64,000 bases of DNA from Platycnemis pennipes. Taxonomy: Eukaryota; Arthropoda; Insecta; Odonata; Platycnemididae. Below are positions 47,341 through 60,440 of the stretch, piece after piece. Position 1 is the stretch's first letter; each line of letters starts with the position of its first letter. The notes beneath the pieces are model-generated. The model worked only from the letters and a program-made list of their open reading frames with translations, searched no databases and had not been told where the DNA came from. The translations under genes and the position numbers were made by a program. The stretch covers positions 83,967,470 through 84,031,469 of the forward strand of contig OW121848.1 of NCBI GenBank assembly GCA_933228895.1, written 5' to 3'.

Positions 47341-48369
47341 GAATTGTTAGTTCACTGTATAGACTCCACCAACTGCAAATCGCAGCAGAAATAAAATGAT
47401 TTTTCACAAATTATAGAATAGATAACCAGCTAAATACAGCAATCCAAAAGCTGTCGAGAATGGTGCTGAATATGATACAATTAAATGAAAACTTAAGCTT
47501 CCAAAAAAGAACTAGGTCCCGTTTTTAACCAACAGAAAACCTAATACATTAGTCTGCTCTATGGCCTTTGCGGGCAGAAATAATAATAAATATTGATATA
47601 CTATGATATATATTTAGTGTTAAGAGTATTTATTTGAAAGTTTTCATTTAAAATATCAAACTCAAATAATCGATGAATATATTAATTCCTGGTGGCTGGA
47701 AAACAGAAGATTTAGCTATAATTTTGGTCGCTATGCACAGAATAAAACATGCATTCGAACTATTGCCAAAGTCAGATGCATTACTTAAATGGAAAAGCAG
47801 CCATCTTTCTGTCTAGCCTTAAAGAAAGCACTCAACTCCATGTTAGGGTTTCAAGTTCAGGCTTGCTGCCTTGAACGAGTGGTGTGTGCTCTTGAATGCT
47901 TCAAGGGCCAGCTAGACCGAGTAGTTTCCAAAAACGTATACCTGAAGGAGAAGAGCTGACATAAAATAGAATTGCAAAGTTGCATGTGCGGAGCTTTGGG
48001 TAGGGTAGGCAGTGAAGGATAGCGAAAGGTAGGGAAAAATAAATGAAGCTAAAGTGAGAGCTTCCGAAAACGAAATGCAGGTTGAGAAAAAACAAAGACA
48101 CTGCTCTGGGATCGATTGAAGAGGAGATCGCTGAGTAAAGCCGCACAGAAGGAGAGACCACATGAAAGCAAGTCAATAGGACAAACTTTTTTCTAAATGG
48201 TTTTGCTGGAAGGAGAGTTTAAATTTTGTAAAAAAAGGGAGGCGAGGAATGTAAGGATTAAGAGTGAATTCCACGTGAACCAATGTGAATAAAATAGCTC
48301 CATTGAAAGTTACCTTGCTTAAAAAAGAACTTCAATTACTTTTAGTTGGTCAAACGAGCCCTTAATAGC
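47341..48369. other. AT-rich stretch without recognised features
   Basis: The minus-strand 91- and 83-codon frames (47901-48176) are offset copies of one another's DNA in different phases and have no motif. A possible short retroelement tail (GGGCAGAAATAATAATAAAT) ends near 47592. Confidence 0.35.
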
Positions 48370-49160
48370 TAGTTCAAGGGTGCTGCCTGTGGCCTGCTGG
48401 ACCAATCGCTTCGCTGCTCCACATTTGCCTCTCGCGTTGAACCCGAACGGATCGTCCAATCCAACGATCTATTCCATCGTTGACTTCGGGCCGAATGTAG
48501 AGCACCACAAGTATCGGCCCAAAATTCCCCGAACGCCAACCATCCGGGAGAAACTGTTATTGCACACTCGGGACCCTCCCCACACGACCTTATCCCGTCC
48601 AACGTTTCGCTCGCTCCACCCCCAGGATCCACCCCCATTTCCTTAAATCTCCCCTTCCATCCCTCTCTCGCTTCGACGCGTCGATCTCCACGGATCACCA
48701 ATCGCACACGGGCAGGGTGACGGAAGGTTGGGACGTGGAAAAAATAAAAGGGCCACGGTGGTTATGAGAGCAGTGGTGGGGCGATCATTCTCCGCCAAGA
48801 GTTGGTGCGAAGGAGAAGGGGAAAAGATATGGGGCCAGGGGACGTCGCCGTTTCTCAGTCGGGACGCATCACGACTGGACAAGCAAAGTTGTGCACATCA
48901 ACGCAGTGGAGCGTAATGCATTTCCTGCCCTCCGGAGATTATGGGGACTCCCGGAGGCCAGGGAAGAGGGGTGGAGGGGATGAATGCAGCGAAAAGTGGA
49001 GGACAGAGACAAGGAAAAAAATAGGGAAAAAAAGAGAGGGAAAGTAGGGACGAAGGACGTTACGGCTGAGAGTAGGAACGTACGTAGATGAGAGCGAGAA
49101 TGGGCGAAAGGACTCAAGGAGCTGACTTAAACATTTAAGACTCACGTGAAGGCCGCTCGG
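48370..49160. other. GC-rich island
   Basis: The left part is CpG-rich; the right part (48940-49080) is purine-rich on the plus strand. Frames of 112, 88, 82 and 81 codons overlap on both strands without recognised domains. Confidence 0.35.
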
Positions 49161-50033
49161 ACACGAACGGCATGAGAGGGAGGGACAAAAAGAACATAAG
49201 GAGAGCAGTTAGTGCCTAAAACGTTTCAGAAGTGCACCTTCAACGTAAAATTGATCCAAACTCAGTTTCCCAACCATTTTCGGGAAACCGCGCTGGGACG
49301 GTGCAAAATATTTCAAGAGTTTCCTCAAATTCCCATGGCTTTAAACTAAAGAATTTATTTATTTGAATATAAACATCCTATCACGTAAAACTGTGTTATC
49401 TAGCAATGAATGAATGGATTTGGTAGAGAACAAATACGCTCCGGTTATAAAAAGAGCGTTTTTTCCGAATTGTTAACATTATCACTTTGTTTAAATTGAA
49501 ACTTATTCATTTTAAAGCATATTTTGTGATCACATTTCAAAGAATTTCATGTCATTTACAATACATGTTAACTGAATTTAAATAATTCTTATGTATGTCT
49601 AATTCATACAATAATGCAAATATAGATGACCATAAATGCTCATGAACAGCATAGCGGTAAATATGTGAAAGATTTCACCGAATCTGACCAACGTGAAGGG
49701 AAAAACATGGTTTTACTGATAGTTTGGCTGATGAATAAGAAATTGTTTACCGAGCTATATCTTTAGGCGTTGGATAAACCTCTTAATCGAGGGAAGGTCA
49801 ACAAATGGCTCCATTTAGGCCAACGACGTGTAAGTTATTTTTAGAGCCTGTACTTATCCTTATCGGAGATCGAATCCAAGCCTATAGGACGATTTTCGAT
49901 CACCATAAGAGATTATTTCTCCACGATAGTGAAAAGTATTCATCTAGGATTAAATTCAGTAATTACTAGAATCATATCAATTAGTATACAAGCTATTGGT
50001 AGTATTTAAGAACATCAATAAAAAGATATTGCC

Positions 50034-50072
50034 TACTACATCATTGTCAAGTGACTTGAAAATGATGTAGTG
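50034..50072. repeat. Hairpin with 19-bp arms, GATG-containing
   Basis: TACTACATCATTGTCAAGT (50034-50052) pairs with ACTTGAAAATGATGTAGTG (50054-50072) at 17 of 19 positions around a single-base loop. The right arm is followed by GCATCGAAACTAGTCG. The order CTTGAAAATGATG then CGAAAC resembles the core of the inverted-repeat elements at 1947 and 29771, though arms and flanks differ. Confidence 0.7.
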
Positions 50073-52037
50073 GCATCGAAACTAGTCGAATTAAATTTTT
50101 ACTTTTGAAAAATTGCAATTTCTTTCTATTAATATGGAACGTTTGCACCACATCACACCTGAATCTGGTTGGAGTATTTAAGAAGACAAAGTAGCAGGAA
50201 ACATATGACAAAATACTTGTAATTCTCTCTAGTTCTAAATATTAGCATCTAATCTTAGTTGTCACTTATGGTCACTTTTTAATGGTTAAAAGTGAGTAAA
50301 CTAGAAAAGATTATATGGTCATTTAAGTGCTATTGTCATGGGATATAAAATATGTAATTGCGTAAAATAATAAGACATAACGAATGAATTATGATTTCAC
50401 AACATTACAGTGAGTGAAACCTTATTTTTAAGTAAAATTCTAACCTGGTAAGTTGAGGCAAATAGAGTGTAATAAATAGGCAAACATCTCTTTCAGGTAA
50501 TGTCGAAAACGATGAAGCCGAGGCCTAGATGGTTGATAAAAGGATATTTCTTTCTTATACTACCCCATTCTTTACTTATATGACTATAAATGAAAGACAG
50601 CATCTGGTCGTTTATAAAATCGCTCTAATATCACACCTAAATCACAGCGGAACGACTTCCCGTCCGTTTGCTGCTTTTTTTTCTTATGGTATAAGAGTAC
50701 GGCGTCCTCTGCTGAAAACTTTGTAGGGTTTACACTTTTGCTAAAAAGTCCACAAAATGCTATAATTTTGTGATTTTGAACTGATAAAAAGGTTCAACAT
50801 ATCCTCTGTTACTTCAAGTATATATCGTCCCAAGTTATGTATTACTAGACTGGATACTTAACGGAGTGGAGTTTAAGGTAGTATGATTGAGTATAATGGA
50901 AAAATTTCTGAAATCCCATGGTTGTGGGAACGATACCCATAAGTGATGGAGATTTACGCCGAAAAACGTTCCAGCGTCTCAAGTTGCTGGCTCAAATGAA
51001 GCACTTTTGACGCTGGTCTACAAAACTGCAGACTACTTGGCACATGCCATTTGTAGAAGACTAATCCCTATGCTAAGCTCAACTTACCGATACTTCTTCA
51101 CCAAAAATTACGACCGATAACAGAGACACTACCCACCAACCTTAATCACCCAAATTACATATCTGTTCCTTCTCAATAAATGCCCGCTTCTGAATTACAA
51201 ATAACTTAATTTTATTAATTTTTAGTAGACATGTTTCCGATGTAATTTTAAACATTTTGATCACACCATGGGTTTATTTTTAATTCTATTAAAATGAGTC
51301 AAGACTGTATGTAGTACGAGTATAGTGGAAATATTTTTCTTCCGGTGAATAAGAAGAGATCATAATAGGGAACATAGTAAATGGAGAATTAGATTTAATT
51401 AAAAAATATTCAAGCATGTAGTATATCTAAAAAGTATTTATTCCTACCAACTTATTAAAAATGCATGTATAACTTAAAACGTATTACAGAATTCAATAAA
51501 GTTACCACTATATTATACTATGTTTTTAAACACCAAAACTTTACTTTTGTAGCGGTAGAATAAGATAAGAGTCTACTAAACGTTTATCAATATTTACGCC
51601 ACAATAATTGAAAAACCAATGTTTAGCTAAATTATTATGCTTCCCATCAGAAGAGTTCACTAGACTTTTTAAAAAAGTAAGTTATTATCAAAAGGATTAA
51701 AGAAGCCTTCACCATTCACAGCCAAATACTGAGAACAAAACTTCCTTGGAGTCAGTGCTACAAAACAAATTCCGCCCACGATCATGTACTATCATTAAAT
51801 TTCACAGTGTGAAACTTCGGTCATAAATTTCTAAAAACATCTTTGTAAGAGTGCTGACAATAAATTGAACTTAGATGACTTTTTTGATTCTTGTTATTAA
51901 TAACTTATATTTATAATTTAACTACATGATTAGTTTTTAAGGTGCTGCTGTACCTTAAACTGGTGCACCTTGAACTTCGAGGGTAAGACATACTCTCTAA
52001 AATATTTTGAATCCTAAGAAAACAAATCACCCATTTC

Positions 52038-52112
52038 TGACGCGGGGCTAACCCGGGCCTTTTGGGTCATCAGAACGCTGATACAGGACCTGACTACCAC
52101 GGTTAGCATCAA
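52038..52112 (-). mobile_element. Possible tRNA-like SINE head
   Basis: Read on the minus strand, the order is GATGCTAACCGTGGTAGTCA, CCTGTATCAGCGTTCTGATG and GGCCCGGGTTAGCCCCGCGT. This has the spacing of a tRNA D-arm, anticodon arm and T-arm, with a box B that appears to have lost two bases. No body shared with the other SINEs was found. Confidence 0.4.
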
Positions 52113-55100
52113 TCTGAATATTCTTGAGTCCTAGCATATGTTTTTCTCTTTATACAAAAAACGCATTCAATCCACACACTGCTCCAAGAGAATACTATTT
52201 GCTTATTATTTCAATTTTTCTTCGCCCTTTTATGACTGAGTAGAAAAATTAATGCTTCAAAAGTTTTATTTTCATGAACAGTGCTACAAACCCAATAATT
52301 CAAATTACGAATATGATGGAAAGAATTAAGGAACATGATCGAAGTCGATTCATTTATAGAAATTTAAATTTAATTTCCAATTTTTTTCTCACACGATCTA
52401 AACTGTATGAAATTGAGAAATGAAGGTGAATGGACATCAATTGTACGTCATAAATTTCACTTTAAATTTTAACATTCACCAACAACAATTTTAACATTCA
52501 TCAATTTAATGTCATAACTTGCCTATATTGAATGCAATTTTTTCGAGAAATTAGGTGTAAAATTTGATTGAACACAAAAATGTTGACTGCATGGCACTTT
52601 TGAATATTAAATACAAAATATACCAAATTACACTTGTATTTCATCGATGAATATTCAATAATATTTTATTTTATTAACGACGAGCTTCTGTTTTATGGCC
52701 ATTTCCTGTTTCTGAACAGAAACGCAATGACGTTCTCCTGGGTGTTTTTTTTAAAAGCTGGTAGGCATTTTAGATAAAAGCGATAACTGTTAATGGATAC
52801 ATGTATGTCATTTCCTCATCGCTAGCAACTGTTGAGAGCGTAAGTGAGCGAGCGTTCACCGGTGGGATTCGGTATTGATCCTTCCAATATTGATTCGAAC
52901 AGGTTATTTATTCAGACTAGGAAAATCAGGTTCTTAAACGGGGAAGATAAAAGATATGCCGCCAAAACTCAATCGTTCATGAATAAATCTTCGATACCCC
53001 AAAACAGAGCTCTGGTTAAGGGTTCCAAGTAAATGTTGAGATCATGAAGAAATAGGTCACGCAAAAAAAATGCCCACGTGAATAATTCAACAGGAATCTT
53101 TGGAAATTACTTGACCCCATCTTATGACGTCAGGAATGAAAACATTTATGGCGAAAGCCCAATTTCATGACAATACGAAAAAACAAGCATGCGGTTGACG
53201 GTTTAAATTTTCGTCCGCGACCCTTAGGGTGGGATTGAATCTCATTCATCAATACGCTGATTTTACATAGCCTAATATCTGTACAGTACAGACAGAAAAA
53301 TAGAGAGGGTATACCTTATGTGAATGAGGATAATAATTAGGGTAAATATAATCTTGCACTTGAAAAACATATCTCAGTATGCCCTTTGCTCAGACTTATT
53401 CTCCCTTTGTTGAGGAAGTCAATCGAGTGCACTTAATATGAATGGTGTAAAAGCATGAGGGATGAAATTAAAGTCACAAACTTTTATTACAAGCTAAATT
53501 TTCAATGGCAAGTTAAAACAATATCTCAGAAATTATTTACGAAAAATTGCTTTACTCGAATAAATATCTAAACAATATCTTAAAATATCTAGACAATACT
53601 GAATTTAGTCACAAATGCCGAACGGAGCAAGTTACTTCATTGTGCAAGAATACTAAAGAGACTTCTATCTGGGTGGTATCGATGGATTGACACAGTTCAA
53701 AGACAAATTAGAGTCCTGCTGTCAGGAAAAGCTTGACATCATGTAGCCAAGAAGTGACTGGAAAAAAAATAGTGAGATTATACATGTAAGATGACTGTAA
53801 ACAACAAATAAAATGCAAAAATAACGATTTTCAGGAGTCGAAATTATTTTTTAACATGCAATAAAATAAATATTTTAATTGTTGGTAATGAAGGAAGCTT
53901 CTTTTATCGAAGTGAAAAGAATGGGCATTATTATACGGTAATTATTTGATAACTGAAAATAAAATAAAAGAGTAGAACATCAGAATTTCAGGGAAAACAT
54001 CAAGACTGGCAACTTTTGTATAAAATTACAGTTGCTCCAGAGGTCAGGAAATAGCGGACACGCCCAGCGTCTGTTACTCCAGTTTTAATGATTCAAGACT
54101 GAATTTTTCGCTCAGAATAAAGAAACTCTACGCCCAACCATTCAAAGAGAGAAGGACTGGATAAACATAAGCGATTGAAAAATATACGGCAGCCAAAAAA
54201 ATATGAACGTAGAATACAATTCCTTAGAAAGATGTGTTACTGACGTACTTTAAATGCTGGTTGGATGGGCAAATGACGAGTGGTCACCGAAAACATTGGA
54301 ATCCATCTTGACGAGTTATGACAATGTCAAAATCCTTCGTCAGCCACACCCATTATCGGAATCTTTAAATCAAAGCACCAATCATAGTTCACAATTATGA
54401 TGACCTTATAAACAAAATACAATCGAACACACGCGAATGAAAGCCACTTTAAAATGAACGAGGTGATCCTTAAGGAGGGTGTGCGTTAGTGATAACTATA
54501 GCGACAACGCGAATTAAGGATCAATGATCCCACTTTAGGGGCTAGATCACAGGTCTTTATAACATGCGTGCTTGCATTATCGCTATTTGCCTCCTCTAGA
54601 ATTTAGTTCTTCTCTGTAATTCAGGGAAATATGAACCCTAGGAGAACACTCCTTAAGATAGAATTACAATAAATGACTATTTAGAAAGCTCATTATATGC
54701 TATTAGAGGTATCCAAGTCCCATTTTGAAGAAGGGGTACCTTCGGCGAATGCTCTTTTTCCTTGTGTCAAACGAGTGTACACAAGGAGAAGAAAGACGAG
54801 GATTCGAGAAAGATAAGAGAAAAAAGGATAGTAAGGAGAAAGTAAGAGAAAATGAGGATGAACGTTAAGAAGACTATTGTTATTTTTCATAAAACACATT
54901 TAGAAATATGTGTAAACTGCTACTCACTATAACTGGGTGTGGAATTTAAAACTGTTTCAAACTGAGTGTGAAGTATTTTTTAACTACGCTCCTTACTATT
55001 TTAAGTTTATGGCCACTGTTTTTCTGATAATTGATTGTCAAATTCTCACGCCAGAATCAAATTATTGATAAATGTCGTGAATGCATTGTGATGGCGTATG

Positions 55101-55839
55101 AAACGACGATATTTTACTATACAAGGGATTTAATACAAGTATCCAGTTCCATAGACCTACAAAAGAAACAATGTGGTTTTTAGGAACATGATAATATTAT
55201 TTTATACACTTGTACGCTATTTATTTTGGTTTCTGGAATTGGTACCTATCCTTTATTCCCACATAAATAAAATATTTCAAAGTGAGCTATCAAAGTCCTC
55301 ATATGCCATGAGTGTAAATGTGATCAATGGGGAAATTTGTTATACGTTCCTCACCTATGTTATAATTACATGCCTTACTAATATAAACAGGTTTTGTACT
55401 GCTTCATTATCTAATCTAATAAAAATTGGTATTTATAGGTAATAGGTATTATCCCTTAGGTATTATCATCAGACCTAAACGACAAGGTGTAATGATGACG
55501 ACTTTTTCACATAGGAAATGAAGCAAACGTACCAATTATTAAACAGTAGTGCATAACAATATCCGTTATAGTTTTATTTACCACGGTGAAAAGGGTTACC
55601 ACAAAAAAGAACAACGCCGAATACAACAAAAACCATCTTTAATGGTGCTGGAGAGTGTTCTGTAAGTAAAATATTTTTAATCGACCGCTTGAGTATCCCA
55701 CTCTCAAATAGCTTCACAAGGTTATGATACATTGTAGAGTTATGACCAAAGGGAATAAATGCTATTTCAAAGCGATTGGTCCATTGAATGTTCCATAAAA
55801 AGTCACAAAACAGCGAGGTGAAAACAACATTGCCAAAAA

Positions 55840-56420
55840 TTTCTCCTTCATAGCGGCACCGAACCTTTTCCTTTACTACGGGAAGTAAAAGAAGGCAGAA
55901 GAAGCAAATGGAGCTAAAAAGGGGTGGCGTATGTAGGGCAAGAGTTTATAAGGGGAGCATTAGGAGTGTTGGGTTCGGACCGACCCCCGTGGGGCATTCC
56001 GTCCCAAGGACAGGAATCGGGAGGAGTGGGCAGGAGGGCAGGACGGGAGGGAGGAGGAAAGTGGGGGAATTTTCAGGTCGAGACAGACGATAGAAGGCAC
56101 GAAGGGGCATTCGCATGGCCTTGGCGAAAGGGTGAGTGGGGCGCGGACGGTGGGGACGGTCGAACGGAGACAGGAAAGGAGAAAGGAAGGACGAGTGAAT
56201 GGGGGAGAGGGAGAAATGTGCGAAGGGGGCGAGGGGAAAGGAGAAAGAGGGAGTTGTGGGCGTCGCGGGAATTGAATGAAGACGGAAGTGCAAACGGCCG
56301 CCGGAGGAAGGCTGCGGGTCGTCCAGGAACGGTGGGGAGAGTGTTTTAGCCGATCCACTTTGAATGAGTGAAGACACTTAGCGGAAGCTCTGAAGGCGTA
56401 AAGGTAACGACGACGGATTG
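55840..56420. other. Purine-rich GC island
   Basis: The plus strand is G/A-rich with many GGGAGG and GAAAGG runs. Frames of 141, 61, 143 and 132 codons overlap on both strands and encode Arg/Gly- or Ser/Pro-rich sequence. No gene is supported. Confidence 0.4.
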
Positions 56421-56529
56421 CTCCAACTCCGAGAATAATTTACTGGGTACTGGTGGATATCAGGGTGCGTATCAGTCCCGCAAAACGGTAAAATAGGGAA
56501 AGAAAGAAAAAGCGAAGTGTATTTAGCTT

Positions 56530-57925
56530 CGGAGCAGCAATTTGTCAGGGGTTGTCTACATTAATTAGACTTTTGCCCTGCGACAGTTTTATAACCTGCC
56601 TGGTTATTCAGTTTCTCAGTCCCTGATTCTGTCTAAGGGGCGACGATGTTTCCCCCGGTTGTCGTATTTTGCATAAATGAGGTTTTTTATGATATGGATA
56701 TTTGACTGTTTTATTGATTCGATATAATTATTTTGGAGGTCTGTTATTATATTCTTTATCGGCGTTATTTTAGTTATTTTATATACGTCAAGGGTGCTCG
56801 TGTTCCAATTTAGTTTAAAAATTGATCGTAATATTTTTCTTTCTGTTATTTTAATTTTGTCGGTGGCTGTTAATGACATTAATCCTCCCCATGCTGGTAT
56901 CGCGTATAGGATTTGCGGGCGTATATATGTTTCGTAAATTTTCTTTTTTATTATTTCCGGGGTGGCGTTGTTTTTCAGAATCGGTGAGAGAGAAGCTCTC
57001 ATGCCAAAGGCTTTCGCAGTGATTTTTGTGATGTGCTCGAGCATATAAAGCTTCTGGTCAATTCGGACCCTTAGGTAGTCGACATGCGGCGACCATGGGA
57101 TGGGTTGCTGTTTGACTCGTAGGCACGTTAAAGCCGGTGTCAATTTTCTTGGGCCCGTGAAAACTATGGCCTGCGTCTTAGTTGCATTGAGAGTAAGGCG
57201 CCACGTGGAGTACCATTGGACCGCGTCGTCGAGTGCCTCTTGGGCATATTCTTTCGCCAGGTTAGGTTTTTTGCTTTTAGCAAGGATTGCCACGTCATCT
57301 GCATAAAATGCCGATTCCGTTAGCCAACTGCCACCCCTCGGGAAGTCTGCCATATAGAGATTGAAGAGGACAGGGCCCATGACGGAGCCCTGTGGAACGC
57401 CTGCGAGAACGCTTCGTGTTCGACTTCTCTCTGATTTCCATTTAACTCTGAATTCTCGGCCGTCTAGATATGACCGCGTCCATTTTAAAAACCATGCAGG
57501 GAATCCCCATTTGTCTAGTTTAAAAATTAGCGCATCATGCCAGACTTTGTCGAATGCTTTTGATATATCCAGGAATACTCCTATCGTCGTGTTTTTATAG
57601 TTAAAATTCTCCGAGACGAAGTCCAGTACTCAGTGCAATTGATGAGTGGTTGACCGATTTCTCCTAAATCCAAACTGCTCATCAGGGAGGATATCATTTT
57701 TGTCGATGAACGTATTTATTTCGCTCAGTATTAGTCGTTCGATTAATTTCGATAAGTTGGATAAGAGTGATATGGGACGCATATCGTTCGTTTTAATTGT
57801 TTTATTTCCTTTTTTCGGGATACAGGTGATGGATGAAGTTTTCCATATTTTTGGATAATACCCGTGCGTTATTATGTAATTAGCAAGTTTAGCGATGTAA
57901 TTATATATTTTTACAGATAGTTTTT
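56530..57925 (-). mobile_element. 5'-truncated Jockey-clade LINE
   Basis: On the minus strand the element keeps the reverse transcriptase part of ORF2 from about 57925 down to the stop at 56616-56618. A short 3' region then includes GGGCAAAAGTCTAATTAATG near 56570. The endonuclease domain and ORF1 are missing, consistent with 5' truncation on insertion. A stop codon close to 57926 marks the limit of visible similarity. The 3' end and any target duplication were not identified with certainty. Confidence 0.8.
56616..57923 (-). pseudogene. Jockey-type reverse transcriptase, one seen stop codon
   Basis: Reading on the minus strand, the ordered motifs are ITCIPKKGNKT and MRPISLLSNLSKLIERL (fingers), then LPDEQFGFRRNRSTTHQL. 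Motif A is GVFLDISKAFDKVW (plus-strand about 57541-57580), followed by SYLDGREFRV. Motif B is VLAGVPQGSVMGPVLFN and motif C is FYADDVAIL with YADD at plus-strand 57294-57305. The thumb has a KTQAIVFTG stretch, and the C-terminus ends HRRPLDRIRD, like the RRPL ends of Jockey proteins. One in-frame TGA (plus-strand 57630-57632) interrupts it upstream of motif A. No frameshift was noticed, so of the three RT remnants in the window this is the least damaged. The 254-codon open frame (56616-57380) starts inside motif B. Confidence 0.9.
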
Positions 57926-59739
57926 ATGCATAAAGAAAGAAAAAGCTGGAGGTTTGCATTTCTAAAATAGCCATGATATATTTACCGGGCGAGTGAGTTG
58001 GCACAGATGAATACATGATGAGGAAGGCTAATGTCACAATGAGCCCACTTGATGTTGCAAAAAGGCAAGTTAGAATTTAAGTCATGAAAAGGTATCACTG
58101 CGTTAGCTTTCTCCTGCTTTCCCTTTTCGGCAATAATCGGTCTTTATGACCCTTTTGTCAGAACAGATCAAGAATCATTGAGAAAAAGTGAAAGAGGCAG
58201 AACCCTACCGAAACTGTTTAAATGGAAAAGGCTGAAAAACGTTCTTTACAAAAAAAAACTTATTCCGTTTGGAAATGTCCTAAATATCCTAATTTTAGCA
58301 AAATGTCGTTTATTTAATTTGCAATAGGTTTCTTTATAAATAGTATGATTATTATAATATTTGTGTTTAATAAATGATGAAAGGAAAATATAAAATTATG
58401 ATAATAGTGTGTGATGATAACATACAGGCTTATGACCATGAAATATGACATATCGCATTACACCTAATATATATATTTTCAATTTCTCTGCCATGTTATC
58501 AAGTTTGTAAATGACTAATGATTAAATAGATAATTTTGTTACCAAGTGATAAAGTTCAGATAAAGCAAACATCATAATATGCCAACGACAAAAACAGAGA
58601 TTCTAAGTTTGCTTATCAAATTTTCAAAAAGGCGGCTACGGATTGTGTGACACGAGTTACCTAAGCTGAAATGAACATTTTATTCAAATTTAACGCTTAT
58701 AATATAAAAAAGAAATAAAAAATCAAATATAAATGAGCTATTTTGTTGTTTATATCTTGCTACCTTACTTAAATGGCAAGAGGATATTTTTAGGCACGCA
58801 TTAATGCTGGATCTGAATGCCTGAAAAAATGAAAAAAAATTCTGTGAGAGTTTTAGTGAAACTGAAGGCTTCAACGTTCTACTGAAGGATCCTGGGTAAG
58901 TAACGAAGAGAAAAGTAGATATTTGGAATGAGATAAAGGACATGAGGAGGTATGCTGATTACAATCGTGCCATGACAAAATTAAATGAACGTGTGCAAAT
59001 GGCAAAATAAAGTTAAGGAATATTTTTATGACGAGCTAATGGCATCCCATCCTGATCTATATAAACCATAAGATATGCGTTTATTATATTATAACTGCGG
59101 CATAAAATTATCGCTGAGACAGTTAATTGAGACAGCTGCTGAGATAGTTATCACCTGAATGTAAAAAACAATCACAAAAACATTTATGGAGATTGTATAT
59201 GCTTCTCAATTTGAGGAATATAAATGATTCACTGACTTGAGAATGAAACACGAAAATTAATTACATCAATAATACAGATAAACAGGAAAAAATCGGCAGA
59301 AATAGAGAAAAGGTTAAGAGAGAAAAGGTACAGATGACAGAAACTGAAAAAGACTCAACCAAAGGCTTTGCGACTCTGCCCAAGAATGTTGGCTGTAAAG
59401 CGTGATAGAATAATTAAAAAATCAAGAACCATTCTGATTCTTAACCGATAATCAAAGATGTTAAATATTTATTTGTAAGATAAATTGCGCCCTGTACGTA
59501 TTTCATCAATTTCTCCTTTTTGTTTTTCTCTCAAATCTGATTTATTCCTGATGGGACGAAACAAGGTAGCTACGAAATTGCATTTAAATAATTTTACAGC
59601 ACCAAAAATGCATAGCTAAAAATAAGGCATTCTAGTACACAAAAGCTATAACCTGGTACTAAATTTGCAGTTTCAACGCCATTTAATTAGCCTAACTTTT
59701 TTCAATTGAATTCCATTTGCGCAATAAATTGATTCCGGC
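57926..59739. other. AT-rich stretch without recognised features
   Basis: The minus-strand 87-codon frame at 58680-58943 (Phe/Leu/Ser-rich) has no motif. Nothing else was recognised. Confidence 0.45.
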
Positions 59740-60440
59740 TAGTACATTTTTCCCACGCATCCCTATGCAAAAAGCTTTGATAAACGGTGGAGCTACTGAC
59801 GGGGGTAAAGACGAAAATAGACTGGTAACAATCACCACGACTGTCGTGCCCGTGGAATGAGAAATGGTTGAAAAGCGAGCTATAGACGGGGTGAGTGAAA
59901 ACGACCAGAGAGGTAGGGGGAGGGTCGAAAACCGACAGACGTAGAGATATGGAGAATGAAGTGGGGAAAGAGGCTCGGCGTAGTTTAATGAACGCCTCCA
60001 AAGGGACGAGACGGGAGAGATAAATCGAAACGATTTCGTTAACGGGTGACGAGACGACGGGAAATGTGGAGACAAGGTAGTTGGGGGAGAGGGGATGGGG
60101 TGGAGGGGCGAAGGAGAGGGTGGAAGGTGTGCGAGGCGAGGAGGGGGAGCTGAAAAGGGAGATAGCGCGGGGAATTGCATCGGCTTTTCCCCCCGTCGAA
60201 GCGTGGGAATGTCAGGTGGAATGTGAACAGAGCCGAAAAGTGTGACAAGGAGAAGGGCTGGGGTTGGGAAAAGTGGATTGAGAAACAGCGCGGAGACGTT
60301 GAGAAAACGCCATAATAAGTGTCAAAAACTCCCGACTCGTAGTTGACAGGCAGGGAAGGAGAGGCTGAGTGTAGCGAAAGGAAAGGATAGAGTACATCGG
60401 CGAGGGAAGACGTTAAAAAGTAGGGAGGACAGAAAAAATA
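59740..60440. other. Purine-rich GC island
   Basis: The plus strand is G/A-rich from about 59880 to 60400, so minus frames (162, 99, 69 and 61 codons) are Ser/Pro/Leu-rich and overlap in different phases. No domain was recognised. Confidence 0.4.

Larger units (their letters stand above)
49161..55839. other. Long AT-rich stretch, feature-poor
   Basis: This is the longest gene-free stretch in the window. Only the hairpin at 50034-50072 and a possible SINE head at 52038-52112 were recognised. The longest frame is 89 codons (55173-55442, hydrophobic, AT-rich) and is not supported. Confidence 0.5.

Noticed and set aside
49850..49890. Possible box B (GAGATCGAATCC)
   Set aside because: No box A at a proper distance and no repeat body; likely chance.
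57100..57306. 68-codon plus-strand frame
   Set aside because: It is the antisense shadow of the Jockey reverse transcriptase.
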